A stretch of DNA of 64,000 bases. It comes from Solibacillus silvestris. Lineage in GTDB: Bacteria > Bacillota > Bacilli > Bacillales_A > Planococcaceae. The translations under genes and the position numbers were made by a program. Of the stretch, positions 39,812-49,299 are shown piece by piece. The notes beneath the pieces were generated by a model. That model saw nothing but the letters and a program-made list of their open reading frames with translations, was not told the origin of the DNA and did not search any database. The DNA lies in NCBI GenBank assembly GCA_001586195.1, contig CP014609.1, positions 2,880,501 to 2,944,500 of the forward strand, given 5' to 3'. Every line of letters starts with the position of its first letter. Within the stretch, counting starts at the first letter, position 1.

Positions 39812-41635
39812 TCAATCCGCCATAAAGGTATTATAAAGATACACAGCCAACAGTACTTTTAGATGATCTTCGTAATGGTTGAAGTCAATTTTTAATAGGT
39901 CTTCAACTTTTTTTATACGGTGATAGAGCGTATTTGTATGAATATGGAGTTCCTTTGCCGTCGTTGCCATGGAACGGTTGTTTTGTATATACGTGAAAAG
40001 CGTATGGAGAAGTTCATCGTTTGTTTCATTGTTATTCCACAATACAGAAAACGTTTCACTTAGAAATGAGTTAATTTCTTCAGCAGGATGATGTAAAAAA
40101 AGCGTACTAATGCCAATATCCCGGTAATGCAGAAGGCCTTTTTCCTTTTGTTTTTTCAAATGAAGAAGAGCCTTTTCCGCTTTCATATGATAATCTTTAG
40201 CTTGGCCGGGAGAGTATTGTCCCGTGCTTATTCCTCCCCGGGCTACTACTGTAAACCGCTCATTCCACCAATTCATACCGTTATTTAATATGTTGGTAAT
40301 CATGCCTTCTCCAGCTGAATCTCGGGTAAAGGATAGAACGGTAATTTTATTATTGTAGCTAAACAGAAGACTGTTCTCTAAACGTAACTTCTCTTTTAGA
40401 TGTGCTAGAAGAAGCAGTGCATCATTTTCAAGTGAAAGCAAATCCGCATTTCCATCTAGCTCAATTAAAGCAATTTGGAGAAAATGATCATGATGAATTC
40501 CTAACTCCTGCGCAACAAGCTCAGCCTGCTGGAGATTTCTAATTTCCAAAAAACGATGGTAGGTTTCATAGGTTTTCTTGTACAAAATTTCAGTCTGGGA
40601 TCTAAGCTTCATAATTTCAAGCGAGAGAGTCAGAGCTCCTTGCTCAATAATCAACTGATCGGGTTGTGATAGAGGGGTGTTCCCTTCTACAATCAGACAC
40701 CCTAAAAAAACAGAGCCTGACCGAATCGGATAAATATAGCAATCAATTTGAACTGAATCGTACGTTGATACATAACTAGCCTCAGTTTTATTAGCAAAGA
40801 GCAAGAATATATCATCCAGAATGGTAGCGATATGTTGAATATGCTGCGGGACGTAATTTCCTTCAAGGTAATCCGCATAGACAAGCTTTCTCTCCATTAA
40901 CTTATTCATTTCCAGGATAATTGCTTCCAGTCCTTTATTCTGAACAGATAACTTCGTGAGGTGCGTATGAATTTCTGTACGTTTCTCTAACATCGCATTC
41001 GTTTCTTTGAGCTTTTTTGATAAATGGGTAACTTCATCCAGGCTATTTTGAACTTCCGTGTGAAGCTGTGCATTATATAGCGCCGTTGCTGCTTGGGAAG
41101 CAAAACTTTGCAGAAGTAGCAAATCTGTTTCACTTAGGCCATCTTCTACATCAAAACAGTGAAATGTCATAACCCCCATCGTTTTTGTTCCAAGTGCTAC
41201 AGGAACAGACAAAATGGATTTAATTGTAGGGCTATTTTGGTGAGCCTTCGTAATAAACTCAAGATTCTCCTCACTTAAATTTGCCATGCTATTATAAATT
41301 TCTTCCGTTGAGGTAATTAACCTTATATCGCCATCCCTGAACACCTTTCCTGTAATAGACTCACCTATATTTACTTTAAAGAATTTAATGTTTTCATTAA
41401 AACCTACATATGTCTTTACGATCAGCTTATCCGAGATCGCATCATACATTTGTATATATCCAGCCTCTGCTGTTTCGACAATCTTCAATGCAGAGTGCAT
41501 AATTTTTTTAAGTACTTCATCCAATTCAAGCGTCGAATTAATTGCGCGAAAGCTTTCCATTAGATTCACCACATGGTTTTGGGCTTTTTGATTTTCCCTA
41601 CTTAATTGTTTGAGCAACGCCTCATTTTGTTCCAT
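39812..41635 (-). CDS. GAF-domain transcriptional regulator with PucR/CdaR-type HTH
   Basis: The 607-residue protein has a GAF domain at about residues 25-195 (ESFRAINSTLELDEVLKKIM, SILSVPVALGTKTMGVMTFH), a coiled coil near 195-240, a second sensor-like region, and a C-terminal PucR-type helix-turn-helix: MATTAKELHIHTNTLYHRIK then KVEDLLKIDF. GGGGGAG precedes ATG. It is divergent from the MFS/amidohydrolase operon, and two long palindromes lie in between, so it probably controls that operon in response to a small ligand bound by GAF. Confidence 0.85.
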   Translation of the reverse strand: MEQNEALLKQLSRENQKAQNHVVNLMESFRAINSTLELDEVLKKIMHSALKIVETAEAGYIQMYDAISDKLIVKTYVGFNENIKFFKVNIGESITGKVFRDGDIRLITSTEEIYNSMANLSEENLEFITKAHQNSPTIKSILSVPVALGTKTMGVMTFHCFDVEDGLSETDLLLLQSFASQAATALYNAQLHTEVQNSLDEVTHLSKKLKETNAMLEKRTEIHTHLTKLSVQNKGLEAIILEMNKLMERKLVYADYLEGNYVPQHIQHIATILDDIFLLFANKTEASYVSTYDSVQIDCYIYPIRSGSVFLGCLIVEGNTPLSQPDQLIIEQGALTLSLEIMKLRSQTEILYKKTYETYHRFLEIRNLQQAELVAQELGIHHDHFLQIALIELDGNADLLSLENDALLLLAHLKEKLRLENSLLFSYNNKITVLSFTRDSAGEGMITNILNNGMNWWNERFTVVARGGISTGQYSPGQAKDYHMKAEKALLHLKKQKEKGLLHYRDIGISTLFLHHPAEEINSFLSETFSVLWNNNETNDELLHTLFTYIQNNRSMATTAKELHIHTNTLYHRIKKVEDLLKIDFNHYEDHLKVLLAVYLYNTFMAD

Positions 41636-41647
41636 TCATTCTCCCCC

Positions 41648-41663
41648 TTGTTGAATTCAACAA
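41648..41663. promoter_or_regulatory. Palindrome TTGTTGAATTCAACAA
   Basis: A perfect 16-bp palindrome lies directly before the ribosome site of the GAF regulator. It suits an autoregulatory operator. Confidence 0.5.
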
Positions 41664-41721
41664 CTTTCTCTCCATAACTTTGTTTGTCTGCACATGTGCA
41701 TGACATTTCTGAAATTATATA

Positions 41722-41743
41722 ATATTCAATAAATATTGAATAT
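41722..41743. promoter_or_regulatory. Palindrome with 10-bp arms upstream of both divergent units
   Basis: ATATTCAATA and TATTGAATAT flank AA exactly. It shares the TTGAAT/ATTCAA core with the palindrome at 41648 and lies centrally in the divergent promoter region. Confidence 0.5.
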
Positions 41744-41869
41744 AGAAAACGCTTACTTTTTCTTGATTAAACAATTATCATACTCGAAAAATTGTTTATT
41801 CCAATCGTTTTCTTATATTCATTTAGCTACATTCACATTGGATGAGTAAATTTCAGGGGGAGGTTATTT

Positions 41870-43117
41870 ATGAAAAATGAACAAGTTCCTAATAAAAAGA
41901 GGCACATAATACTTTCACTGCTATTTTTAGGATGGTGTTTATCCTATCTTGACAGAATGGCAATGAATGTTGGAATTGTGGAAATTGCAAAAGACTTTAA
42001 TCTTAGTCCGTCTGTAATGGGTGTTGTACTGAGTAGTTTTTTTGCAGGTTATGCATTAATGCAATTACCTGGGGGGTGGCTTGCCGATAAATTCGGTTCC
42101 AGAAAGGTCATTGTGATCTCCATTGTTTTATGGTCTTTATTTACCGTTTTTACCGGAATGGCCTGGTCTTTAATGTCGATGATCATTATTCGTTTCATGT
42201 TCGGTCTTGGTGAAGGCGGATATCCTGCTGCAAGTTCAAAAGCGATAGCAGATGTCTTTCCAAAGAAAGAACGGACAAGTGCCCAAACGATCATGATGTC
42301 ATCGAATTCACTTGGAGGTGTGATTGCTCCTTTAATCGCCACCCCGTTACTTGTATGGATCGGCTGGCAAAACCTCTTTTTCGCGATTGGAATTTTAGGT
42401 ATCTTTGTTGCAGCACTACTCTGGTATTATTTAAGTCCGCAAAATATGCAGGTAGAACTAGTTGAGGAAGAAACAGTCCAAAAAGCATCATTCAAAGATG
42501 TGTTAAAAATTCCTACAAGCTGGCAGTTGGCCATTATGTGGTTTGGCGTAAGTACGGTCATTTGGGGGCTTATCTCATGGATGCCGCCATATCTTGTAGA
42601 TGTTAGAGGCCTTGATTTGATGTCGATGGGGATGCTGACATCCATTCCGGCGCTGGCTGGGGCTATAGGAGTTATCGTCGGCGGGCAGCTGATTAAATCT
42701 TTATTAATGGGAAAAGAGAAATACCTTGCGATTATAAGCTTTATCATCATGATCGGATCTCTTTATTTATTATTCAATGCGCCGTCAGTCACTCTCGTTA
42801 TTATTTACCAATCCATCTGTATGCTTTTCCACGGACCAATTGTAGCGATCATCTTCAGCCTTCCGCATAAATTATTCTCGAAAAACGTGATTGGGTCTAC
42901 TTTTGGAATGATTAATCTTGGTGGAATGATCGGAGCATTCCTCGCACCAATGGTTATGGGCTATTTAATTGAAGTATTTGATGGAATCTATGCCTCTGCA
43001 TTTATGTACATCATTGCCTGTGCCGTTTTAGGAATCATCGCTGCAGCCGGTCTAAAACCGAATCGACCTGCTTCGGGCGGAAGAAAGCAGGAAGCTCAAA
43101 ACTTAGAAACGATTTAA
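41870..43117 (+). CDS. MFS transporter of the anion:cation symporter type
   Basis: The 415-residue protein has 12 membrane segments. Phrases such as LGWCLSYLDRMAMNVGIVEI, AGYALMQLPGGWLADKFGSR and GLGEGGYPAASSKAIADVFP are typical of the ACS family (galactonate, glucarate and similar acids). A GGGGGAGG site precedes ATG. The M20D amidohydrolase follows on the same strand, so the pair probably imports and splits an N-acyl amino acid or related anion. A hairpin lies between the two genes, which may reduce downstream expression. Confidence 0.87.
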   Translation: MKNEQVPNKKRHIILSLLFLGWCLSYLDRMAMNVGIVEIAKDFNLSPSVMGVVLSSFFAGYALMQLPGGWLADKFGSRKVIVISIVLWSLFTVFTGMAWSLMSMIIIRFMFGLGEGGYPAASSKAIADVFPKKERTSAQTIMMSSNSLGGVIAPLIATPLLVWIGWQNLFFAIGILGIFVAALLWYYLSPQNMQVELVEEETVQKASFKDVLKIPTSWQLAIMWFGVSTVIWGLISWMPPYLVDVRGLDLMSMGMLTSIPALAGAIGVIVGGQLIKSLLMGKEKYLAIISFIIMIGSLYLLFNAPSVTLVIIYQSICMLFHGPIVAIIFSLPHKLFSKNVIGSTFGMINLGGMIGAFLAPMVMGYLIEVFDGIYASAFMYIIACAVLGIIAAAGLKPNRPASGGRKQEAQNLETI

Positions 43118-43122
43118 ATACC

Positions 43123-43155
43123 GAATGGACATGCATTGATCAGCCATGTCCATTT
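43123..43155 (+). terminator. Intercistronic hairpin after the MFS gene
   Basis: AATGGACATG pairs exactly with CATGTCCATT and is followed by TTAT. It may be a weak terminator or a stabilising structure between the two genes. Confidence 0.6.
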
Positions 43156-43176
43156 TATAAATAGGGAGATTATCAA

Positions 43177-44373
43177 ATGTTATTAGACAATTTAATGAAA
43201 AAATTAGATGAAAAAAAGGAGCGCATTATTGAAATCCGCCGCTATCTCCATGAACATCCGGAGCTTTCCTTTCAAGAAGAGCAGACAGCCAAGTATCTTC
43301 AGGATTTTTATGAAGACGTTCCAGTCGATTCAGTTGAAACAAACTTTGGGGGCGATCGTGGTGTCGTTGTAACGATTCAAGGGGCAAAACCAGGAAAAAC
43401 AATTGCCATTCGTGCTGATTTCGATGCGTTGCCGATCCAGGAAGAAACCGGTCTGCCTTTCGCTTCAAAAAATGAAGGAGTCATGCATGCATGTGGGCAT
43501 GACGGTCATACAGCCTATATGCTCGTTTTGGCGCAAACGTTGGCGGAGTTTAAAAATGAATTAAAAGGTACGATTAAAGTAATTCATCAACCCGCAGAAG
43601 AAGCTCCCCCAGGTGGCGCAATCGGTATGATTAATGCTGGTGTTCTTGATGGCGTTGATGCCATCATCGGAATCCATGTTATGAGCAACATGAAGACAGG
43701 TCATATTTATTATAGAAGCGGCAACACGCAAACAGGCAGATCCTATTTTAAACTCGTCGTTCAAGGTAAAGGTGGACATGGTTCCTCGCCACATCTGGCA
43801 AATGATGCAATTATTGCCGCAAGTTCATTCGTCATGAATCTGCAAACCATCGTCAGCCGCCGCATTAACCCATTTGATACAGCGTCCGTTACGATCGGTA
43901 ATTTGGATGGGAAAGGTACCTTTAACGTGATAAAGGATTCCGTGACAATCGAAGGCGATGTTCGTACTATGACCCCTGAAACCCGGGAAATAGTAGAATC
44001 TGAAGTTCGTGCCTTTACAGAAGGATTGGAAAAATCATTTGGCGTCACATGTCATCTAGATTACCTCAACGACTACCCTGTTCTGAATAATCATCCTGCT
44101 GTAACGGAACATGTACGTCAGGCTTTGGAGCTGGCAGCCATTCCTGAAGTGGAAGCCGTTTTAGAAACACCGCCACTGCCGCCTTCAGAGGATTTTGCCT
44201 ATTATCTTGAAAAAGTACCGGGCTGTTTCTTCTATGTCGGTGCGATGCCAGCGTCAGGTGAAGCATATCCGCATCATCATCCTAAATTTGATATTAATGA
44301 AGAAAGCCTCGTTATAAGCGCCAAAGCAATGGCTGCTGTTATCGCTTCTTACTGTGACGGAAACGAAAATTAG
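43177..44373 (+). CDS. M20D-family amidohydrolase
   Basis: The 398-residue zinc hydrolase is a paralogue of the 36312 gene. It has HACGHDGHTAYMLVLAQTLA, PAEEAPPGGAIGM and PSEDFAYYLEKVPGCFFYVG, followed by HHHPKFDI. Family members remove acyl groups from N-acyl amino acids or hippurate. AGGGAG precedes ATG, 60 bases after the MFS gene. One expected glycine region reads ETPPLPPSEDFAYY where the paralogue has EPEMGGEDFAYY, suggesting a different substrate pocket. Confidence 0.88.
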   Translation: MLLDNLMKKLDEKKERIIEIRRYLHEHPELSFQEEQTAKYLQDFYEDVPVDSVETNFGGDRGVVVTIQGAKPGKTIAIRADFDALPIQEETGLPFASKNEGVMHACGHDGHTAYMLVLAQTLAEFKNELKGTIKVIHQPAEEAPPGGAIGMINAGVLDGVDAIIGIHVMSNMKTGHIYYRSGNTQTGRSYFKLVVQGKGGHGSSPHLANDAIIAASSFVMNLQTIVSRRINPFDTASVTIGNLDGKGTFNVIKDSVTIEGDVRTMTPETREIVESEVRAFTEGLEKSFGVTCHLDYLNDYPVLNNHPAVTEHVRQALELAAIPEVEAVLETPPLPPSEDFAYYLEKVPGCFFYVGAMPASGEAYPHHHPKFDINEESLVISAKAMAAVIASYCDGNEN

Positions 44374-44440
44374 AAAAAAGCATAGATCCAGTACACTACC
44401 CGCTTATGCCTCTATGCAACTGTTTTATTAAATGTTAGCC

Positions 44441-44475
44441 AAAAGTGCCCTCCTGATTTTTCAGGGGGCACTTTT
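44441..44475 (+). terminator. Terminator of the MFS/amidohydrolase operon
   Basis: AAAAGTGCCCTCCTGA pairs with TCAGGGGGCACTTTT (one G-T pair), with a short T-rich tail. Confidence 0.8.
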
Positions 44476-44656
44476 GCTTGTAATGTTCGACTTAGACAGA
44501 TAATGTATAATTTACAATCTACTCCTCATAAAACATTTTATTCATTTAATACAATAGCATAAGAATTTTCTTATGTTCGGTATAATCTGTCTATAGGAGA
44601 CGCATCGGTATTGATTGTTACATTTGCGATGAAGTACTTGGAGAGGATAGACATCT

Positions 44657-45130
44657 ATGAAAATAACACGCGTCATTAAATATAATTTAATCCGTCTATT
44701 TCGGCTTAAATCTGGTCCACATCAAGTTGCATCAGGGGTAACAATTGGGTTTATCCCTAGCTGGCTTCCTACATTCGGACTCGGCCCCGTTCTTTCCGTC
44801 GGGATGGCACGGTTCCTAAAGGCGAATACCGTTTCCGCACTTGTCGGCGGTGTCCTGGGAACGTTTATTTGGCCGCTGCTTTTCTTTTTAAATTATAAGG
44901 TCGGAAGTTTACTACTCGATCGAAATACAAAAGTCGATGAACTCGATGAAGTAGAGTACATAGATGCTATTGAACATACATATACAGGTATTGTGAGTTC
45001 TCATTCCAGTGGATTCATATTTCTAACAGGTGCCATGTGCAATATAGTTATCTCCTCGATTTTCATTTACATCATGGTATATATCATGTTTAAGACGTAC
45101 CGAGTGAGGATTTTAAATAGAATTAGGTGA
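44657..45130 (+). CDS. DUF2062 membrane protein
   Basis: The 157-residue protein matches DUF2062: a basic start (MKITRVIKYNLIRLFRLKSG), then PHQVASGVTIGFIPSWLPTF, GLGPVLSVGMARFLKANTVS and GTFIWPLLFFLNYKVGSLLL. Three membrane segments are seen, the last at about 120-143. The function of the family is unknown. GGAGAGGAT precedes ATG. It is followed by a bidirectional terminator and faces the SLH gene. Confidence 0.85.
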   Translation: MKITRVIKYNLIRLFRLKSGPHQVASGVTIGFIPSWLPTFGLGPVLSVGMARFLKANTVSALVGGVLGTFIWPLLFFLNYKVGSLLLDRNTKVDELDEVEYIDAIEHTYTGIVSSHSSGFIFLTGAMCNIVISSIFIYIMVYIMFKTYRVRILNRIR

Positions 45131-45165
45131 TGATTTCACATAGCACTTGCCTTGATTTAACTAAA

Positions 45166-45200
45166 AAAGACTAGCAGATGAGGAATTTGCTAGTCCTTTT
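45166..45200. terminator. Bidirectional terminator
   Basis: AAAGACTAGCA and TTGCTAGTCCTTT form a stem between the convergent DUF2062 and SLH genes. Confidence 0.8.
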
Positions 45201-45256
45201 AAACTTTCTTTCTCCATATTTTGAGTAGTGTTCTTTATAGTTTTATTTTGGCCTGA

Positions 45257-46756
45257 TCAGTAAGGAGGTGTCCTGTATATTCTAACGCTCGAAATGGAAC
45301 CGATTCGCTCTACTATTACATGAATACCTATCCAGTCGTTTAAGTAACACCATGTTTCATCACAATATTTTTCGGTTACCTTATGTTCGAAACCAATAAA
45401 AACTTCGCCTTCTTTCTGACCTGTAGCGTGGGCACGAAACAGATTAGTACCTGGATCTCTCGTAATTGTGGCAATCTGTTCTGCATCTTTCGTCTGGATT
45501 ATATGCTTGCCTATGTTGTAGTCAGCCCCCATATCATATACATCAGAAATGTTTTCTCTCACTGTCCTGATGCCATAGTAAAAATCAGAATCGTGTGCTT
45601 TCACTTCGATTCCGTACCGTACTTCTTCCCCATCAGAAAAAAGAACAGTGGCGATATACTGGCCAGGCTGATCGATATCAAAACAAACAGAATCATTATA
45701 CATGCAATATTCAAACTCGATATTGTCAGACAACTGCACCCCATCCATCGTGGAAAGAGATATGTTTTGAACCGCATCACTAGGCAATTCCCCCTTACCA
45801 AGTAAAAGCAATAAGCTTACTGTTGTCGGCAAATGATCATCTGTTTCCTCCAGTGTCAGTTTCAGCTCACCATTTTCTTTTTGAATATGCACATAATATT
45901 TTTTAAAGACCGTACTGTCTGACTTAGAACCAGTTACAACTAGTGTGCCAATCCCCTCCTTTAATGGAACGAACTGAATACTACCTTCTCCATCGCCTTT
46001 CGGTAGCTCTTTACCTTTCACTAAAATTCCGTCAAACACTCTCGTATCCTTCTGATCAGTCTTTATATATCCAATATTATCCAAACCAATGTCACTAGCC
46101 TTAAGTGTAATCATCGGTGGTTTCATTTCTTCAGTTACTTTCAACATTTTGGCTGCTTGTCCCCTTGTGATAAAAGCATTCGGGCTGAATTTATCGGGAG
46201 ATGTTCCACTCACGATGCCAAGCTTGTAGAGAATTAGAATATTAACGCCATGAGATGGTGGGTAACTATAAACTTCTACATCTTTAAAAGGATTGTTGAT
46301 AGAATTGTTAGTGTCGTTATAGCGCGGCAGATCGAACGCTTTAACAAGGATTGAAGCCATCTGTCCCCGCTTAATAGGATCGTTCGGCCCGTAACGACCG
46401 TCTCCATAGCCGCTGATAATGCCTTTTTCCGCCAGCGCTGCAATCGCTTTATAGTAGCCGTTCGCTGTTGTGACATCTTTAAATCCCGGATTTTTCACGG
46501 AGGACATATCTAGTTTGATCATTTTCGCAATAATTGCAGCTGCCTGTCCTCTCGAAATGGTGTTACCGGGTTTGAACGTACCATCCGGATAGCCTCCGAT
46601 AATATTACGCTCCGCCAAATCATAGACTGCTTCGGCAAAATGCTTTGATGATGGAACGTCCGTAAATTTCTTTGTACTTGCGGCAACTGTGCCAGATAAA
46701 GGCAGGCTACCCACCAGTAAAAGTACACTCAGCAGTACAACTAGTCTATTTTTCAT
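45257..46756 (-). CDS. S-layer-homology (SLH) domain surface protein
   Basis: The 499-residue product has a signal peptide (VVLLSVLLLVGSLPLSGTVA) and three SLH repeats at about residues 29-75, 88-137 and 150-208. Their markers are FTDVPSSKHFAEAVYDLAER, GGYPDGTFKPGNTISRGQAA, GYGDGRYGPNDPIKRGQMAS and FITRGQAAKML. SLH domains bind pyruvylated cell-wall polymer, so the protein sits on the cell surface. The C-terminal 290 residues look beta-rich with no recognised catalytic motif, and two CxxxxC-like pairs (YCMYNDSVCF, YCDETWC). AGGAAG precedes ATG. Confidence 0.88.
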   Translation of the reverse strand: MKNRLVVLLSVLLLVGSLPLSGTVAASTKKFTDVPSSKHFAEAVYDLAERNIIGGYPDGTFKPGNTISRGQAAAIIAKMIKLDMSSVKNPGFKDVTTANGYYKAIAALAEKGIISGYGDGRYGPNDPIKRGQMASILVKAFDLPRYNDTNNSINNPFKDVEVYSYPPSHGVNILILYKLGIVSGTSPDKFSPNAFITRGQAAKMLKVTEEMKPPMITLKASDIGLDNIGYIKTDQKDTRVFDGILVKGKELPKGDGEGSIQFVPLKEGIGTLVVTGSKSDSTVFKKYYVHIQKENGELKLTLEETDDHLPTTVSLLLLLGKGELPSDAVQNISLSTMDGVQLSDNIEFEYCMYNDSVCFDIDQPGQYIATVLFSDGEEVRYGIEVKAHDSDFYYGIRTVRENISDVYDMGADYNIGKHIIQTKDAEQIATITRDPGTNLFRAHATGQKEGEVFIGFEHKVTEKYCDETWCYLNDWIGIHVIVERIGSISSVRIYRTPPY

Positions 46757-47087
46757 TTCCTCGCTTCCTTTCTTTTCATTTAATAGTTTGGGGTTTCACG
46801 TGCCTCTACAAATTACTGCAACTACGAACGCAAAAAAACCTTTAAACCAGTAGTGTGCTGTACTGACGGAAATATTGGAAATTAGTTTCATATTTATTCA
46901 ACTTCTTGGAAACTTCAAAATTTCCAGGCAAACTGAAATGGGCTAGTAGCTATATGCGAAATCTTTTATAGAAATACAGTTATTCCCTATATTGTTTCTA
47001 GTTAGAAAATTCCCCTCCTTTTACTTTGCAAAACCCTATTACTGATATAAAATTACTTTTTAAAATAAAGATAAAAAAGGTGATAAG
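46757..47087. other. Gene-free stretch of 331 bases
   Basis: It lies between divergent genes and should carry both promoters. I could not assign a confident -35/-10 pair and saw no repeat or small ORF in it. Confidence 0.5.
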
Positions 47088-47726
47088 ATGCCCTACAGGG
47101 GAAGAATATTGGCAGTTGGAATTGTGCTTTTATTTAACATCATCCGTTATTTCTACTATCATCAGTATTTGGCCTTGCCTTTTAATTGGACATTTTTTAT
47201 ATTAACGGCTATTTTTTTGAGTATTGCCTGGTGGGGTGGAAAGCAATTTGATAAGGCCAAGTACCTGTCAGAAAGAGACCCGTTAACCGGTACATATAAC
47301 CGGCGAATCGTAGAGCAATACTTTTACAATGCTGCAAAGATATGCGATATAAAGAAACAATCATTAGGGGTCATCATGCTGGACCTCAATAAATTTAAGG
47401 AAGTAAACGATGAATACGGTCATCATAAAGGCGATGAACTGCTCGTGCAAGTTGCTGCAGCATTAAACAAATTTGTTGGGAAACATGATTTAGTTGCAAG
47501 ATGGGGTGGCGATGAATTCGTCGTTCTCGTTGACAATATGAAAGAAAAATCAGCCGACGATTACGTAACAGAACTCCAACGAGCGATTACACTGGAAAGC
47601 GTGGAGAACTTCCCGAATGTTGAGGCTTCCGTCGGCTATGCCATTTATCCTCAGCACGGAAAAAGCTTTCAGAAACTTATCCAGGAAGCGGATGCATACA
47701 TGTATCAAGATAAGAAGGACAAGTAA
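47088..47726 (+). CDS. Membrane-bound diguanylate cyclase, short form
   Basis: The 212-residue protein has two N-terminal membrane helices (about 7-24 and 33-49), then a complete GGDEF domain with RDPLTGTYNRR, LDLNKFKEVNDEYGHHKGDE and RWGGDEF (GGDEF at 140-144). It should produce cyclic di-GMP. The inhibition site reads GKHD, lacking the Arg of RxxD. AAAAAGGTGAT precedes ATG. It is monocistronic with a terminator and is the second diguanylate cyclase in the window. Confidence 0.9.
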   Translation: MPYRGRILAVGIVLLFNIIRYFYYHQYLALPFNWTFFILTAIFLSIAWWGGKQFDKAKYLSERDPLTGTYNRRIVEQYFYNAAKICDIKKQSLGVIMLDLNKFKEVNDEYGHHKGDELLVQVAAALNKFVGKHDLVARWGGDEFVVLVDNMKEKSADDYVTELQRAITLESVENFPNVEASVGYAIYPQHGKSFQKLIQEADAYMYQDKKDK

Positions 47727-47750
47727 CGATGATGTTCGTGATTTCACAAC

Positions 47751-47777
47751 AGCCCCTTATTTTGTCAGGGGCTTTTA
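47751..47777 (+). terminator. Terminator of the short diguanylate cyclase gene
   Basis: AGCCCCT pairs with AGGGGCT, followed by TTTATT. Confidence 0.78.
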
Positions 47778-47906
47778 TTGATTAATGGGGTTCAAATGCA
47801 TGAATTAAAAATGAGCCCGGTACAATACCGGACTCACAATGCATCTTTCGCTTCGGAAATGATCCTCCTTAAGCTGAAGATCGCCTAAGTACGCCGATTC
47901 TTCAAT

Positions 47907-47943
47907 AAAAAAAGGCCTAGAGTTTTTATCTCTAAGCCTTTTT
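47907..47943. terminator. Second hairpin, bidirectional
   Basis: AAAAAGGC-TAGAG and CTCTA-GCCTTTTT pair with one bulge on each side. It ends a transcript from either direction. Confidence 0.65.
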
Positions 47944-48040
47944 GCTGTATTAACCTAATTCCAATCAAGCGACAGCTGTTGAGAATTGGATGGTTTTTTA
48001 TTGGCTGTTTCAGTACTACTAAAGCTTATTGAAATTCCTG

Positions 48041-48526
48041 TTATTCCTCTATAATATTTAACCCTTCGGAAGCTTTTGGTGCTTCAAAAAATTTAGTAAC
48101 ATAAATAAACGTCTCTTCTGTATCAAAAGCTGCTCTTTCGGGTTGTTCGTTACGTCGTTGTGCAATTTGCCGTAAGCATTGCTCGTTATTTAAATTCAGG
48201 TAAATTAGTTGGTGATTTGCATCGATTTCTAATACTATATCCAAAAACCACTTTCGCTGTTTTTGAGTGTTACCTGGAAAATCCATCACTACATTAGTAC
48301 CAACGCTTAATATATTTTGGACAAGTTTTTTTACCATTGGCTTGAGCTGGGCTGAGAATTTTAGATAGTCTTCAAATGTTGCTATCTGATTGGGATAAAG
48401 AGATGAAAGCCATTCATCCTCAGATAACAGTACCGCTTGTTTTTCTATAGCCAATTGTTTAGATTTAGTTGATTTTCCTGCCCCCATTTTTCCACAGAAG
48501 AAATAGAGTGTTCCTAATTGTTTCAT
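48041..48526 (-). CDS. P-loop ATPase/kinase of the AAA_33 type
   Basis: The 161-residue protein has a Walker A loop GKMGAGKSTKSKQLA at about residues 12-26, LSEDEWLSSLYP after it, and VVMDFPGNTQKQRKWFLDIV as the probable Walker B and lid. This layout matches small cytoplasmic kinases related to zeta-toxin and shikimate kinase folds. The phosphorylated substrate is unknown. CGGGGGAT precedes ATG. No antitoxin gene is adjacent, so a toxin role is not supported. Confidence 0.82.
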   Translation of the reverse strand: MKQLGTLYFFCGKMGAGKSTKSKQLAIEKQAVLLSEDEWLSSLYPNQIATFEDYLKFSAQLKPMVKKLVQNILSVGTNVVMDFPGNTQKQRKWFLDIVLEIDANHQLIYLNLNNEQCLRQIAQRRNEQPERAAFDTEETFIYVTKFFEAPKASEGLNIIEE

Positions 48527-48796
48527 ATTTTTATCCCCCGGACTTATATTTTTGGTTGTTGCGCCCCTTGAAAAACTATAATTTACTATCTGGTTTACAT
48601 AGCTGTAGTAACTGTCCTCTTTAAGTATAATTCTTCAGTTTCAATTATTCTTAGAACCCTATACCTTTGCCCAACAATATGGCAATAAAATGAAAAATAT
48701 GACTGTAATAAGCCTTAAGTCTTAATTTAGTAACCTAACCATATTGCCTTCATTTACATACTGTAATAATGAATAACTATGGAAGGAGGTGTTTCT

Positions 48797-49039
48797 ATGA
48801 ATAATCAAAATAGTATTGTGGGAATTTTCCTTGGATTTCTCACAGGTGTCATATGGCTGCTACTAGCATTATTAGGGTTCATTACTGATTTTTTAACATT
48901 AATCGGTCTAGGTGGAGCTCTTGGGAATATTTTAAATATTCTAATTGCGTTAATTGGCTTCCTAACTTTTATTTGGTTTGGAATATGCCTATTCAAGAAA
49001 GCGTGGCACTATTGCAGGGGGCATAAACCGGGATGCTAA
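48797..49039 (+). CDS. Small two-helix membrane protein (80 aa)
   Basis: ATG 48797 follows AAGGAGGTG; a frame start at 48779 lies before the site. The protein is mostly hydrophobic, with VGIFLGFLTGVIWLLLALLG, ILNILIALIGFLTFIWFGIC and a short polar tail (KAWHYCRGHKPGC) containing two Cys and two His. Function is unknown. A terminator follows at 49143. Confidence 0.6.
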   Translation: MNNQNSIVGIFLGFLTGVIWLLLALLGFITDFLTLIGLGGALGNILNILIALIGFLTFIWFGICLFKKAWHYCRGHKPGC

Positions 49040-49142
49040 TGGATCATTATAATCTTGGCAACAAGTATTTTGTTGAGGCATCTAATAATTCAAATACTTG
49101 CTGACAGTCTTTAGTAATAGGCCATTTTTTTATCATTTTTTT

Positions 49143-49175
49143 AAAAGACCAAATCCACATAAGATTTGGTCTTTT
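49143..49175. terminator. Bidirectional terminator
   Basis: AAAAGACCAAATC pairs exactly with GATTTGGTCTTTT, with a T-rich stretch upstream as well. Confidence 0.85.
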
Positions 49176-49299
49176 AAGCGGATTCCAATTTTCGGATTTT
49201 TTTATTCTTCCCCACTCAAATGCGATTGATTTTAATGGGAATGCAGTATTGGATAATAAATTTGTCTACTACCATACATACTACAGTTGAGGTGGGTTA

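Noticed and set aside
41747-41761. CcpA-type cre site near GAAAACGCTTACT
   Set aside because: Two positions of the consensus are not met, so chance is likely in AT-rich DNA.
48041-48526. Zeta-type toxin of a toxin-antitoxin pair
   Set aside because: The P-loop fold is shared with many small kinases and no antitoxin-like ORF lies beside it.
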